A DNA stretch of 64,000 nucleotides from Dyadobacter endophyticus. GTDB lineage: Bacteria; Bacteroidota; Bacteroidia; Cytophagales; Spirosomataceae. The notes below the pieces were generated by a model. The model did not search any database. It saw only the letters and a program-made list of their open reading frames with translations, and was not told where the DNA came from. The translations under genes and the position numbers were made by a program. Below are positions 1-8,736 of the stretch, one piece after another (the first letter of the stretch is position 1; every line of letters begins with the position of its first letter). The stretch covers positions 1,116,001 to 1,180,000 of the forward strand of contig NZ_BMIA01000002.1 of the NCBI RefSeq assembly GCF_014641595.1, in the 5' to 3' direction.

Positions 1-1
1 T

Positions 2-1294
2 TCCCGAAGGCAGCTTTTCACGTTCATTATCATTACTCCGCTCATTGGCCTCACTGCCTTTGCATTGCTGTACCTGCTTCTCAAACCATTATACCTCAAA
101 TTCTACCTCGACCACTCCCCGATGCTGGTCAGGTACTATTACGTTTTTATTCCGCTGACCATCGGAATGGTGTATTTGCTGGCGCTCGAATCCTATTCGA
201 GGATCAATCTGCGCATTGCGGTACCATCGCTGATCCGGGAAGTCGGGCTACGGCTTGCCAACAGCTTGCTGGTGATTCTTTTCGGGTTTAAAATCATCAC
301 TTTTGATACGATGGTCAACCTCACCGTGGTCAGCTACGCGGTAGCTATTGTGGCCATGCTGATCTATCTCCGCATTCAGAACCGCCTGTTCACTTCGCTT
401 GATTTTGGCTTTATCAGACATCCCGCATTCAAGGAAATGTACCGGTATGGCCTGTGGGTGCTGCTGGGCGGTGCGAGCGCAGCATTGCTTCCGCATATCG
501 AAAAAGTGCTTTTGCCTGCATTCGAAGGAGGTTTGGGCAGCACGGCGATCTTCGACATCGCATCCCGCATTGCATTGGTCATTTCCATTCCCAGAAACGC
601 GATCGTGATGATCAGCGCCCCGATTATTTCCGAGGCTTATGCTAAAAACGATATCCCGCATATCGATACCATTTATAAAAAATCATCCCTCAACCTTTTC
701 ATTATCGGCACCCTGCTTTTTCTTGGGATCTGGTGCAATATTGACGCCATTTTCAGCCTTATTCCTAAATCCGACATTTACTCGCAAGGCAAATGGGTAG
801 TGCTGATGGTGGGTGTCTCGCGCATTGCCGATATGATGACGGGCCTGAATTCCGAAATCCTGACGAACTCGCGCTACTACCGCTTCGACATCGTCTTTAT
901 GCTTTTTTTCACCGTATTAATCCTCGGCGCCAGCCAGTTTTTGATCCCGCTTTATGGCTATAACGGCGCCGCCGCAGCCGCTCTCTTCGCGACGGTGACT
1001 TACAATCTCGTCAAGCTATTTTTCATTAAAAGCAAAATGGGCATCCAACCTTTCACTACCGGTACGCTTAAAGTTTTCCTATTGGCAGCGCTCGCTTATT
1101 TCGCGGTATATTTCATCCCTGCTCCCAGCTCGCACAAACTCGGCCCGGTGCTAATCGACATGGCAATCCGGTCGGTGATTGTTACGACCATTTTCGGAGG
1201 TGGCATTCTGCTATGGAAGGTTTCGGAGGATATTTCTGCGGGCTTCAGCTCGGGATGGTCGATGGTCAGGTCAGGTATTTTAAACAAAAAATAG
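2..1294 (+). CDS. Polysaccharide flippase (Wzx/MATE-like), 5' partial
   Basis: Integral membrane protein that probably flips lipid-linked saccharide units across the inner membrane. The frame is open to the left window edge, so the true start lies outside. The visible ~430 residues are strongly hydrophobic, with about ten predicted membrane spans and short charged loops, as in the C-terminal two thirds of Wzx/RfbX proteins. It stands before methyltransferase and glycosyltransferase genes on the same strand, which supports a role in exopolysaccharide or O-unit export. No catalytic motif is expected. A MurJ- or MATE-type transporter is the alternative; the context favours polysaccharide export. 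Confidence 0.8.
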   Translation, partial: SRRQLFTFIIITPLIGLTAFALLYLLLKPLYLKFYLDHSPMLVRYYYVFIPLTIGMVYLLALESYSRINLRIAVPSLIREVGLRLANSLLVILFGFKIITFDTMVNLTVVSYAVAIVAMLIYLRIQNRLFTSLDFGFIRHPAFKEMYRYGLWVLLGGASAALLPHIEKVLLPAFEGGLGSTAIFDIASRIALVISIPRNAIVMISAPIISEAYAKNDIPHIDTIYKKSSLNLFIIGTLLFLGIWCNIDAIFSLIPKSDIYSQGKWVVLMVGVSRIADMMTGLNSEILTNSRYYRFDIVFMLFFTVLILGASQFLIPLYGYNGAAAAALFATVTYNLVKLFFIKSKMGIQPFTTGTLKVFLLAALAYFAVYFIPAPSSHKLGPVLIDMAIRSVIVTTIFGGGILLWKVSEDISAGFSSGWSMVRSGILNKK

Positions 1295-1357
1295 ATTGCC
1301 CGGAGGCAAAGCCGGCCAATAGGCATGCCCACGGGCGAGTGTCATTTCAACTTTTGC

Positions 1358-1365
1358 TATCTTTG
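1358..1365 (+). promoter_or_regulatory. Bacteroidota -7 element (TATCTTTG)
   Basis: TATCTTTG matches the TAnnTTTG -7 consensus of Bacteroidota primary-sigma promoters. It lies 45 bases before the methyltransferase ATG at 1410, so that gene can be transcribed separately from the flippase. I see no convincing TTTG -33 element. Confidence 0.5.
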
Positions 1366-1409
1366 ACGAAGCAATCATTGCCGCAACGGCCAAAATTCCA
1401 GGATTACCG

Positions 1410-2024
1410 ATGTCTTTAAAACAAAAAATAGTCGCAGGCCTTCTGAAAGAACCTTACAGCAAGTACCAGCTGATCAGTTACGACCGCAACAAGCCTGTCA
1501 AACTGGTGGTCGGCGCGATGTACTCGCTTTACAAAGGCTGGATTCATTCCGATATCGAGACATTGGACCTGCTGAAAAAGAGTGATTGGGAGCGCTATTT
1601 CTCCGAAGATTCGATCGACAGAATATTGGCGGAGCACGTTTGGGAGCATTTGACACCAGAACAGGGCCAGCTGGCATTCAAAAATTGCTACACGTTCCTG
1701 AAACCGGGTGGTGTTTTGCGGGTGGCCGTACCCGACGGTTTCAACCCCAGCGAGGAATATATCGAATATGTAAAACCGGGTGGCACCGGCAATGGCGCCG
1801 ACGATCACAAACTTTTGTATAATTATAAACTGATGTCCGGCTTTCTGGAAAATGTGGGTTTCAAAGTAAACCTGCTCGAATACTTCGATGAAAACGGTCA
1901 GTTTCATAAATCTCCGTGGAGCCCTGAGGATGGTATGATCCGACGCTCAGCCGACCACGACGAGCGTAACCAGAACGGAAAACTCGGTTACACCTCGCTG
2001 ATCATAGACGCAATCAAAAGCTGA
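1410..2024 (+). CDS. SAM-dependent methyltransferase (COG4627-like)
   Basis: Predicted class I methyltransferase of 204 residues. It resembles the short SAM-dependent methyltransferases common in surface-glycan clusters. Visible landmarks are the N-terminal VVGA...KGWIHSDIE segment (the family's weak version of motif I and the following acidic strand end), an AEHVWEHL segment around residue 75, and FLKPGGVLRVAVPDG, the usual post-motif strand. Expected role is O-methylation of a sugar in the polysaccharide; the substrate cannot be read from sequence. The stop is one base before the next ATG, so it is translationally linked to the glycosyltransferase at 2026. Confidence 0.75.
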   Translation: MSLKQKIVAGLLKEPYSKYQLISYDRNKPVKLVVGAMYSLYKGWIHSDIETLDLLKKSDWERYFSEDSIDRILAEHVWEHLTPEQGQLAFKNCYTFLKPGGVLRVAVPDGFNPSEEYIEYVKPGGTGNGADDHKLLYNYKLMSGFLENVGFKVNLLEYFDENGQFHKSPWSPEDGMIRRSADHDERNQNGKLGYTSLIIDAIKS

Positions 2025-2025
2025 A

Positions 2026-2928
2026 ATGGGTTTGTCCGGCACACTCGCACCCATTGTTTTATTTTGCTATAACCGCCCTTGGCATTTGCAGCAAACAGTA
2101 GAAAGCTTGCAAAGAAATACGCTCGCGTCAAAAAGTGAGTTGTTCGTATATTCCGACGGTCCCAAAAGTGAGCACGATAGCCCTCAGGTCAGAAAAGTCA
2201 GGGAGTATCTTTCGCAGGTCACCGGATTTCACGCTATTCACATTCAGGAAGCTGAAAAGAACAAAGGGCTTGCGGCATCTGTAATCGATGGAGTAAGTCA
2301 TGTCCTTTCCAAATATCAGAAGGTCATTGTTCTCGAAGACGACATGCTCAGCGCGACGGATTTTCTCTCCTTCATGAACGAGGCGCTCGACGTTTATTTC
2401 GATAGAGCGGACATTTTTTCCGTAACAGGTTACACACCGCCCATTACTTTTCCTGCCAATTACCCGCACGACCTGTATCTCGTACCACGGGCCAGCTCAT
2501 GGGGCTGGGGCACGTGGTCGCACAAATGGTCGAAGGCCGACTGGCAGGTGAAGGATTTCCCGGTTTTGAAAAGCAACGCAGACATTCGCCTGGAATTTAA
2601 TAAAGGCGGCGACGATCTCTGGCCCATGCTCGCCAAGCAGCAGCAGGGCGTGATCGACTCGTGGGCCATTCGCTGGACTTATTCGCAGTTTCAAAACAAG
2701 GCATACGGGCTCTACCCCATTCATTCCAAAATCAGAAATATCGGAACGGACGGCAGCGGCACTAATTTTACATTCAAATCGGGAGAATACGGCCAGGAGA
2801 TGGCTGAGGGGCGCGTGCAAATGCCTGCCGACCTGGTCCCCGATGAAAAAATGGTTCGGGCATTCGGGGAGTATTACCGGTTGCCATTTCTCTTAAAAGT
2901 TAAAAACCGGGTCAAATACGGCATTTGA
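2026..2928 (+). CDS. Glycosyltransferase, GT-A fold
   Basis: Inverting-type nucleotide-sugar glycosyltransferase of 300 residues, expected at the cytoplasmic face of the membrane. The N-terminus (PIVLFCYNRPWHLQQTVESL) is the nucleotide-binding start seen in GT2/GT13-like enzymes. EDDML near residue 105 is the metal-binding DXD-type motif, and SSWGWGTWSHKW around residue 160 is typical of the HlpA-like glycosyltransferases of glycan clusters. There is no signal peptide or membrane segment. It follows the methyltransferase with one base between stop and start, and is followed after 12 bases by an FkbM methyltransferase, which suggests one operon. Confidence 0.8.
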   Translation: MGLSGTLAPIVLFCYNRPWHLQQTVESLQRNTLASKSELFVYSDGPKSEHDSPQVRKVREYLSQVTGFHAIHIQEAEKNKGLAASVIDGVSHVLSKYQKVIVLEDDMLSATDFLSFMNEALDVYFDRADIFSVTGYTPPITFPANYPHDLYLVPRASSWGWGTWSHKWSKADWQVKDFPVLKSNADIRLEFNKGGDDLWPMLAKQQQGVIDSWAIRWTYSQFQNKAYGLYPIHSKIRNIGTDGSGTNFTFKSGEYGQEMAEGRVQMPADLVPDEKMVRAFGEYYRLPFLLKVKNRVKYGI

Positions 2929-2940
2929 CCTACTATTCAT

Positions 2941-3747
2941 ATGTACTGGCTACGCTACCTGCTTAAAGAACCTTATCATGCGCTCGGCTCCGCGAGGAAT
3001 CGGGAGTTTATGGCGTTGCTACTCAAATACGGCAACAGCACCCGTTACAAGCTGACCGACGTGGCTTTCGGCGGGTTCAAACTGAGAGTTCCCGACACGA
3101 TGTCGTTTCTCTGGCAGCACAAGGAAATCTTTGCGGATGAATTCTACTATTTCGAAAGCAACCAAGCTCAACCCGTCATTTTCGATTGCGGTGCGAATAT
3201 TGGAATGAGCGTTCTGTATTTCAAAAAGTTATTCCCCAAAGCCAGGGTACTTGCATTCGAAGCCGAACCGGCGATCGCATCGCTGCTGCGCCAAAACCTG
3301 GAAAGCAATGGCGTACATGATGTCGAGATTATCGACAAGGCTGTTTGGACCAATGAGGATGGCATTTGGTTTGGCAGTGAATCGGCGGATTCTTCTTCAA
3401 TTTATTCAACTTCCCAAAAGCGAAAAGTTGATTCCATACGTCTGAAAGACTTTTTAGAAAAGGAAAGCCGCATTGATTTTCTAAAAATCGATATTGAAGG
3501 TGCCGAGATAGAAGTGCTTCATGATTGCCGCGGGTCACTCGCGCATGTACAGAACCTTTTTGTAGAATTTCACTCATACATTGGCAATGCACAAGGTCTT
3601 GCGGATGTAGTGAAGGTTTTTGAGGAAAATGGATTTCGCTACTATGTGGATACCAATCAGCACAGGCTCCGCCCGTTTGTGAACCATCGCTACCGCGGCA
3701 ACGATGTGATGGACCTGCAATTGAATATTTTCGGCTGGCGGGAATAG
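2941..3747 (+). CDS. FkbM family methyltransferase
   Basis: SAM-dependent O-methyltransferase of the FkbM family, 268 residues. VIFDCGANIGMSVLYFKK (about residues 79-96) is motif I, and RVLAFEAEP is the acidic end of the second strand that binds the ribose of SAM. The FLKIDIEGAEIEVL segment is the conserved FkbM core. In surface-polysaccharide clusters these enzymes commonly methylate sugar hydroxyls. It is the last gene of the plus-strand run that began at 1410 and ends convergently, seven bases from the dehydrogenase gene, with no visible terminator between them. Confidence 0.85.
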   Translation: MYWLRYLLKEPYHALGSARNREFMALLLKYGNSTRYKLTDVAFGGFKLRVPDTMSFLWQHKEIFADEFYYFESNQAQPVIFDCGANIGMSVLYFKKLFPKARVLAFEAEPAIASLLRQNLESNGVHDVEIIDKAVWTNEDGIWFGSESADSSSIYSTSQKRKVDSIRLKDFLEKESRIDFLKIDIEGAEIEVLHDCRGSLAHVQNLFVEFHSYIGNAQGLADVVKVFEENGFRYYVDTNQHRLRPFVNHRYRGNDVMDLQLNIFGWRE

Positions 3748-3754
3748 TTGGCTG

Positions 3755-5020
3755 TCAGAGCCGGGAATCGACCATGGCCTTCGGCAACACCGATTTCAAA
3801 TCGAATATTACCGAATCAGATGCAGTAAACTCACTGAACTCCATTGCCTGAAATTCCTGGTGCGCCACGGTCAATATCACAGCCTCGTAAGTCCCCACTG
3901 GCTTGTCCAGTAATGCAATATTGTACTCGCTCAATACCTGCTCACCCGATGCCCAGGGATCGTGTACTTCCACTTGCATTCCAAAATCAGTCAGTTCACG
4001 GTATACATCGATCACGCGCGTATTGCGGATATCGGGGCAATTTTCTTTAAAAGTAATGCCCAGGATCAGCACGCGGCTCCCTTCAATCTTGTGTCCTTTG
4101 CGGATCATGAGCTTTACGAGCTTGTTAGCTACAAACACTCCCATCATATCATTTACCCTGCGGCCGGATAAAATTACCTGTGGGTAATACCCCAAAGATT
4201 CAGCCTTGTACGCCAGATAATACGGATCCACGCCAATGCAATGCCCGCCCACAAGGCCTGGCTTGTATTTCAGGAAATTCCATTTCGTGGCAGCGGCTTC
4301 CAGCACTTCGGTGGTATCGATATTCATTCGGTCGAAAATCAGCGCCAGCTCGTTCACAAACGAGATATTCACGTCCCGCTGCGCGTTTTCGATAGCCTTC
4401 GAAGCCTCAGCTACCTTAATGCTGGACGCCAGATGCGTCCCCGCTTCGATCACCGACGCGTACAAATTATCCACAAAGCGCGCCGTTTCCGGTGTAGAGC
4501 CCGACGTCACTTTTTTGATTTTCGTGAAGGTATTGACCTTGTCTCCCGGATTAATGCGTTCAGGCGAATAGCCGCAAAAAAAACCTTCATTGAATTTCAA
4601 ACCACTTTCGAGTTCGAGAACCGGCACACAATCGTCTTCGGTACAGCCAGGATATACCGTCGATTCATAGATCACCACATCGCCCTGTTTCAGCACTTGT
4701 CCGATCATCGTGCTGGCTTTCAGCAAATGGGTGAGGTTAGGCTTTTTGTAGTCGTCCACCGGTGTTGGCACCGTTACAATAAAAACGTTGCATTCCTTCA
4801 ATGTAGCTACGTCCCATGAGAATGAGAGATCAGCCGCCTCCCGTAAATCTTGCCGCGAGATTTCCTTAGTCGTATCATAGGCATCTTTCAGCTCCTGAAT
4901 GCGCCTTTTATTGATATCGAAGCCAGCAACCGGGTACTTTTTGCTAAATGCCACAGCCAGCGGTAAACCGACATAACCAAGTCCGATAACGGCAATTCTG
5001 ACATCTGATCCGGGTAACAT
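3755..5020 (-). CDS. Nucleotide-sugar dehydrogenase (UDP-GlcNAc/GalNAc 6-dehydrogenase type)
   Basis: NAD-dependent four-electron oxidation of a UDP-hexose or UDP-N-acetylhexosamine to the uronic acid, in the cytoplasm. The Rossmann motif GLGYVG is at residues 13-18, the central domain has SPERINPGD, and the catalytic cysteine is Cys261 in VGGHCIGVDPYYL. A C-terminal nucleotide-binding domain is present; the total of 421 residues is normal. The sequence style (DINKRRIQEL near the start, SGRRVND after the Cys loop) is closer to TviB/WbpA enzymes than to plain UDP-glucose dehydrogenases. It supplies an acidic sugar for the neighbouring polysaccharide genes. It lies on the opposite strand, so it is expressed separately. 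Confidence 0.9.
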   Translation of the reverse strand: MLPGSDVRIAVIGLGYVGLPLAVAFSKKYPVAGFDINKRRIQELKDAYDTTKEISRQDLREAADLSFSWDVATLKECNVFIVTVPTPVDDYKKPNLTHLLKASTMIGQVLKQGDVVIYESTVYPGCTEDDCVPVLELESGLKFNEGFFCGYSPERINPGDKVNTFTKIKKVTSGSTPETARFVDNLYASVIEAGTHLASSIKVAEASKAIENAQRDVNISFVNELALIFDRMNIDTTEVLEAAATKWNFLKYKPGLVGGHCIGVDPYYLAYKAESLGYYPQVILSGRRVNDMMGVFVANKLVKLMIRKGHKIEGSRVLILGITFKENCPDIRNTRVIDVYRELTDFGMQVEVHDPWASGEQVLSEYNIALLDKPVGTYEAVILTVAHQEFQAMEFSEFTASDSVIFDLKSVLPKAMVDSRL

Positions 5021-5155
5021 GGAAGGTACTATATTAAATGTTCGGGCATAAAACTAGGCATATTTCGCCCGACCAAAAAATTCCCGACGATTGTGTTACC
5101 AAAGTCAGATATGAGCGTATTTGATTAAGGTGGCGATCAAACTAGTCTTATAGAA

Positions 5156-5671
5156 ATGGATCTATTAGTTATTCAGAACAAAGTATTTACGATTCGTGGA
5201 TACAAAGTCATGTTGGATTTCGACTTGGCAGAACTTTATGAAATTGAGACAAGAACATTAAAACAGGCAGTCAGGAGAAATATGGAGCGGTTCCCCGAAG
5301 ACTTTATGTTCGAGCTGACTGCGGACGAGCTTACTTCTTTAAGATCACAAATTGTGATCTTAAAGAAAGGTCGGGGTGGGCATTCCAAATACCTTCCTTT
5401 CGCTTTTACGGAGCAGGGAGTAGCCATGCTGTCCAGCGTTCTGAATAGCTACAAGGCCATACAGGTCAATATCACGATCATGCGGGCATTTGTGAGCATT
5501 CGACAGCACTACCTGGATTCCAGGGAACTTAAAGCGCGGATCGATCGACTGGAAGACGAAATGCAGGTTAAGTTCAACGACATCCACCAGGCACTCAGCT
5601 ACCTTCTCGAACCTCCTCAAAAGGAAAGAAAGCCCCTGGGTTTCAAGCAGAAAAACACTCGCCAAAATTAA
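5156..5671 (+). CDS. ORF6N domain-containing protein
   Basis: 171 residues. The N-terminal ~90 residues form an ORF6N domain, a DNA-binding module related to KilA-N and known from phage antirepressors: IRGYKVMLDFDLAELYEI, RRNMERFPEDFMFEL, then FTEQGVAMLSSVLNS. The C-terminus has a short helical, probably coiled-coil segment (residues 120-150). Such genes are common as singletons in Bacteroidota chromosomes, and no other phage gene is nearby. It is an intruder in the polysaccharide cluster. Its coding sequence contains a perfect 33-bp palindrome at 5335-5367, and its stop codon overlaps that of the convergent methyltransferase in a shared TTAA. Confidence 0.85.
   Translation: MDLLVIQNKVFTIRGYKVMLDFDLAELYEIETRTLKQAVRRNMERFPEDFMFELTADELTSLRSQIVILKKGRGGHSKYLPFAFTEQGVAMLSSVLNSYKAIQVNITIMRAFVSIRQHYLDSRELKARIDRLEDEMQVKFNDIHQALSYLLEPPQKERKPLGFKQKNTRQN
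5335..5367. repeat. Perfect 33-bp palindrome inside the ORF6N gene
   Basis: Two 16-base arms (TTCTTTAAGATCACAA and its exact reverse complement) flank a single central A. It encodes the SLRSQIVILKK part of the ORF6N domain. It could act as an operator or form a strong hairpin in the mRNA. Confidence 0.9.
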
Positions 5672-6576
5672 TGCGCATACGGATTCGGCGGAAAAATGTG
5701 CACCTGAAATCCTTCCTGCTGCATTGCCTTCATCACCTGCTCCGAAGGCATTTTCTTGAAAATGACCGCGCACAACACCTGCGATGGCATTAATGAAGCT
5801 TTCACCAGAAAATCGTGTAATGCAAGCTTCCGCTTGATCTTCCGGAACGCCGCGGACGAGTCATCGGCTTTTTCCTGCGCGTAGGAAGGATGATAGTAGT
5901 TATTGTTAATACCCTTGAAAGCAACTGCGGGCAATCCCATTCCATTCGCGAGCTTGTCCATTTCCCGCTCAGAGAGTTTAAAAACGTAGTTCCCCACCGT
6001 TTCAAACGAATATCTGTTCTTCCAGTATTTCTGCAATGCTCTGGTATCGAAACGGTCGAAAATATTCCTTAATGCAAGCAAAAAAGGCATTTTCGAGATC
6101 GGGTCATGCGGCTCGACCAGGATAACCGCTTCGCGCGCGACGCGCACCATCTCGTATACACCCAGGTACGGGCGTGGGAAGTGATGATATGCCTCTTTGC
6201 AGAAAACATAGTCATAACTGTTATCCGCGAAGGTTAAATGCTCTACATTTTCAATGGCATATTTTTCAATAAACCCTCTTTCTTTTGACAGCGGCAAAAA
6301 TGTACCAGCAATATCGCTGGCGGTCGAATCCAGCCCTTTTGCGAAAAAATAATTAGCATCGAACCCATAACCATCTCCCACCGTCAGCCACGATTTCTTT
6401 TCCCGGACAAAAGGGGCCGTCAGTTCGAGCTGCCGCTTGTGGATCCAGTTGTTAATGGTCTGATGCGCATTGTCATACTCCCACAATTCGATGGCTTTAT
6501 TTTTTGCCTCCTGTGTAGCATATTGCAATTCATACCATTCCGAATGCGCTTCGTGACTTTTCTTTTCGCTTGACAT
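5668..6576 (-). CDS. Class I SAM-dependent methyltransferase
   Basis: 302-residue methyltransferase. Motif I is seen as WLTVGDGYGFDANYF (about residues 63-77), followed by the acidic TASDIAG strand, YDYVFCKEAYHHFPRPYL (the motif with an aromatic and His pair typical of Methyltransf_11), and VILVEPHDP. It may methylate a sugar or lipid-linked intermediate of the surrounding polysaccharide. The long N-terminal helical region (residues 1-55) and a C-terminal extension beyond the Rossmann core are family-specific. It is divergent from the GT4 gene at 6705. Its stop shares a TTAA with the ORF6N gene. Confidence 0.75.
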   Translation of the reverse strand: MSSEKKSHEAHSEWYELQYATQEAKNKAIELWEYDNAHQTINNWIHKRQLELTAPFVREKKSWLTVGDGYGFDANYFFAKGLDSTASDIAGTFLPLSKERGFIEKYAIENVEHLTFADNSYDYVFCKEAYHHFPRPYLGVYEMVRVAREAVILVEPHDPISKMPFLLALRNIFDRFDTRALQKYWKNRYSFETVGNYVFKLSEREMDKLANGMGLPAVAFKGINNNYYHPSYAQEKADDSSAAFRKIKRKLALHDFLVKASLMPSQVLCAVIFKKMPSEQVMKAMQQEGFQVHIFPPNPYAH

Positions 6577-6704
6577 GTTGTCGGGTTACTGATTTGGTGA
6601 TAAAGATAGTTTCATCGAATAAAAATTATTTAAAGGCAGAACTATTAATTTTACCCACCTAAGAAGATTCTCTTACTAAAACACGAATTATCGATAGCGA
6701 TCAA

Positions 6705-7952
6705 ATGGTGCTTCAACTGAGTACTTTTCACTGGGAAGGTGGTGCCGGGGTCGCTGCGGCAAGGTTGCACCAGGCATTGCTTCATGCTGGTGTCGATTCG
6801 CATCTGATGGTTTCGCAAATCTCCCGGCCCGGTCCGCAAACGACCGCGTGGGCGGATAGTCCGTGGAAGTCAAAAAAAGCATGGGGAAATTTCGTGCTGG
6901 AAAGGCTCAGTTTTCTGCCTTATGAAAAAGACAAATCAGTCCGGTTTGCGTTTTCTCCCGCAACTGCCGGTGCCGATATTACCGACCACCCGCTCGTAAA
7001 GCAGGCCAGTATTATTCATTTGCATTGGATCAATTTCGGGTTCCTTTCGCTGAAATCGCTGGAAAAACTCTTCGCGCTCGGAAAACCGATCGTCTGGACA
7101 TTGCATGATATGTGGACGTTCACTGGCGGTTGCCACTACAACCGGGGTTGTGAGCGCTACCTTTCGCATTGCTGTTATTGCCCCTATCTCAAAAAGCCCG
7201 GCGAATATGATATCGCTTTTGCGCAATTCGAGAAAAAGTTAGCGCTCTATCAAAACACTCCCCTTACGCTCATTTCTCCCAGCCGATGGCTGGATGACCT
7301 GGTTCAAAAAGCGGTATTGACGAGCGGAAAGCCCTCGCAGGCAATCCCTAACTGCATCGACACCGACTTTTTTAAGCCCGGTAACCGTGCCGAGGCGCGG
7401 AAGGCGTTGGGACTGCCTGCCGACAAAAAGCTACTCCTTTTTGCAGGCGCCAACACACAAGACCCGCGTAAAGGATTTACCTACTTTCAGGAAGCCATGC
7501 GTGCACCCGGCCTGGCCGATGCCGAAGTGATGATATTAGGTAAAGGGAAGGCCGAAAACTTTGCGCATTTGCCCGTAAAAGCGCATTTCCTCGGTAAGAT
7601 ATCAGATGCAAACCAAATGGTACAAGCATACAATGCCGCCGATGTGCTCATTGTACCGTCGCTGGAAGACAACCTGCCCAACACCATTATGGAGGCGATG
7701 GCATGCGGCACACCAGCTGTAGGGTTCGACACCGGCGGTATTCCCGAAATGATCGGACATTTGGAAAGCGGCTTTATAGCGCTGTCTAAATCTGCCTCTA
7801 CGCTCTCGGAAGGTATCATGTGGGTGTTGAAACACAATGCGGACGGCGCTGTTTCAGAAAATGCACGCAACAAAGTTCTGCAATTGTATTCCGAAGAAGT
7901 GATAGCCAGGCAGTATTCCAAACTTTACGACTCCCTGCTCCATGGACAGTAG
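6705..7952 (+). CDS. Glycosyltransferase family 4 (GT-B)
   Basis: Retaining GT-B glycosyltransferase of 415 residues. The N-terminal domain has GGAGVAAARLHQAL and a conserved WTLHDMWTFTGGCHY stretch with a cysteine cluster (CERYLSHCCYCP), typical of WcaC-like enzymes; the Cys residues may bind a metal. The C-terminal domain has the nucleotide-sugar site: PSLEDNLPNTIMEAMACGTP with the EX7E-type acid pair, then GGIPEMI. Expected action is transfer of a hexose onto a lipid-linked oligosaccharide at the inner membrane. Its last 11 bases overlap the next glycosyltransferase gene, so the two are co-translated. Confidence 0.85.
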   Translation: MVLQLSTFHWEGGAGVAAARLHQALLHAGVDSHLMVSQISRPGPQTTAWADSPWKSKKAWGNFVLERLSFLPYEKDKSVRFAFSPATAGADITDHPLVKQASIIHLHWINFGFLSLKSLEKLFALGKPIVWTLHDMWTFTGGCHYNRGCERYLSHCCYCPYLKKPGEYDIAFAQFEKKLALYQNTPLTLISPSRWLDDLVQKAVLTSGKPSQAIPNCIDTDFFKPGNRAEARKALGLPADKKLLLFAGANTQDPRKGFTYFQEAMRAPGLADAEVMILGKGKAENFAHLPVKAHFLGKISDANQMVQAYNAADVLIVPSLEDNLPNTIMEAMACGTPAVGFDTGGIPEMIGHLESGFIALSKSASTLSEGIMWVLKHNADGAVSENARNKVLQLYSEEVIARQYSKLYDSLLHGQ

Positions 7953-8721
7953 CCCATTGCTAACGATCATCACCATAACCTTCCAGGCTGAAAAATTTCT
8001 CGGCCGAACACTGGGCAGCGTGGAACGAGCTTTGACCCATGTGAAGAATCCCGCGCAATTGGAATACCTGATCATCGACGGCGGTTCGAACGACCGGACG
8101 CTCAGCATTGCGGGTCAGTATAACCGTTTCGTCTCCAAAGTTATATCCGAAAAAGACAGAGGCTTATACGATGCTATGAACAAGGGTTTGCGACTTGCTT
8201 CCGGTAAATACGTCTGGTTTCTGAATGCGGGAGATGAAGCTTACGATGATCAGACCCTGAAGAACCTGCTATCATCATTTGAAACCGGGGCAGCGGTATA
8301 TTACAGCGACGCGATGATGGTTCGCGAAGATGGCACCGAAGTGGGTCTGCGCAGTCGTTTTACACCGCATAATTTACCTCAAAACCTTCGCTGGCAAGAT
8401 TTCGCGCTCGGCATGAAAGTATGTCACCAGGCATTCATCGCCCGGAAAGACATTGCGCCGCTTTACGAATTCGAAAATCTCAGCGCCGACATTGATTGGG
8501 AGATCGAATGCCTGAAACGGGCCGAAAGCGTACAATTTCTCGCGTTCGTTCTCTGCCGCTACCTTTTGGGCGGGCTGTCGGTCACGAACCACCGCCGTTC
8601 ACTTACCGACCGGTATAAAGTATTAAGAAAACATTTCGGGCTTATACCAACGCTGTTCAATCACCTGCGCATATTCTGGCGGGGATATTGGTTCGCCAAA
8701 AAGAACGGGAAATACTGGTAA
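7942..8721 (+). CDS. Glycosyltransferase family 2
   Basis: GT-A glycosyltransferase of 259 residues. LLTIITITFQAEKFLGRTL is the N-terminal nucleotide-binding strand, IDGGSNDRT the SXDGST-like loop, SEKDRGLYDAMNKGL the conserved acceptor-side motif, and LNAGDE the degenerate DXD position. This set matches WcaA-type enzymes. It overlaps the upstream GT4 gene by 11 bases and ends the polysaccharide region, 15 bases from the convergent DUF4302 gene. Donor and acceptor are unknown. Confidence 0.85.
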   Translation: MDSSPLLTIITITFQAEKFLGRTLGSVERALTHVKNPAQLEYLIIDGGSNDRTLSIAGQYNRFVSKVISEKDRGLYDAMNKGLRLASGKYVWFLNAGDEAYDDQTLKNLLSSFETGAAVYYSDAMMVREDGTEVGLRSRFTPHNLPQNLRWQDFALGMKVCHQAFIARKDIAPLYEFENLSADIDWEIECLKRAESVQFLAFVLCRYLLGGLSVTNHRRSLTDRYKVLRKHFGLIPTLFNHLRIFWRGYWFAKKNGKYW

Positions 8722-8736
8722 GCGTGCATTCATCTG

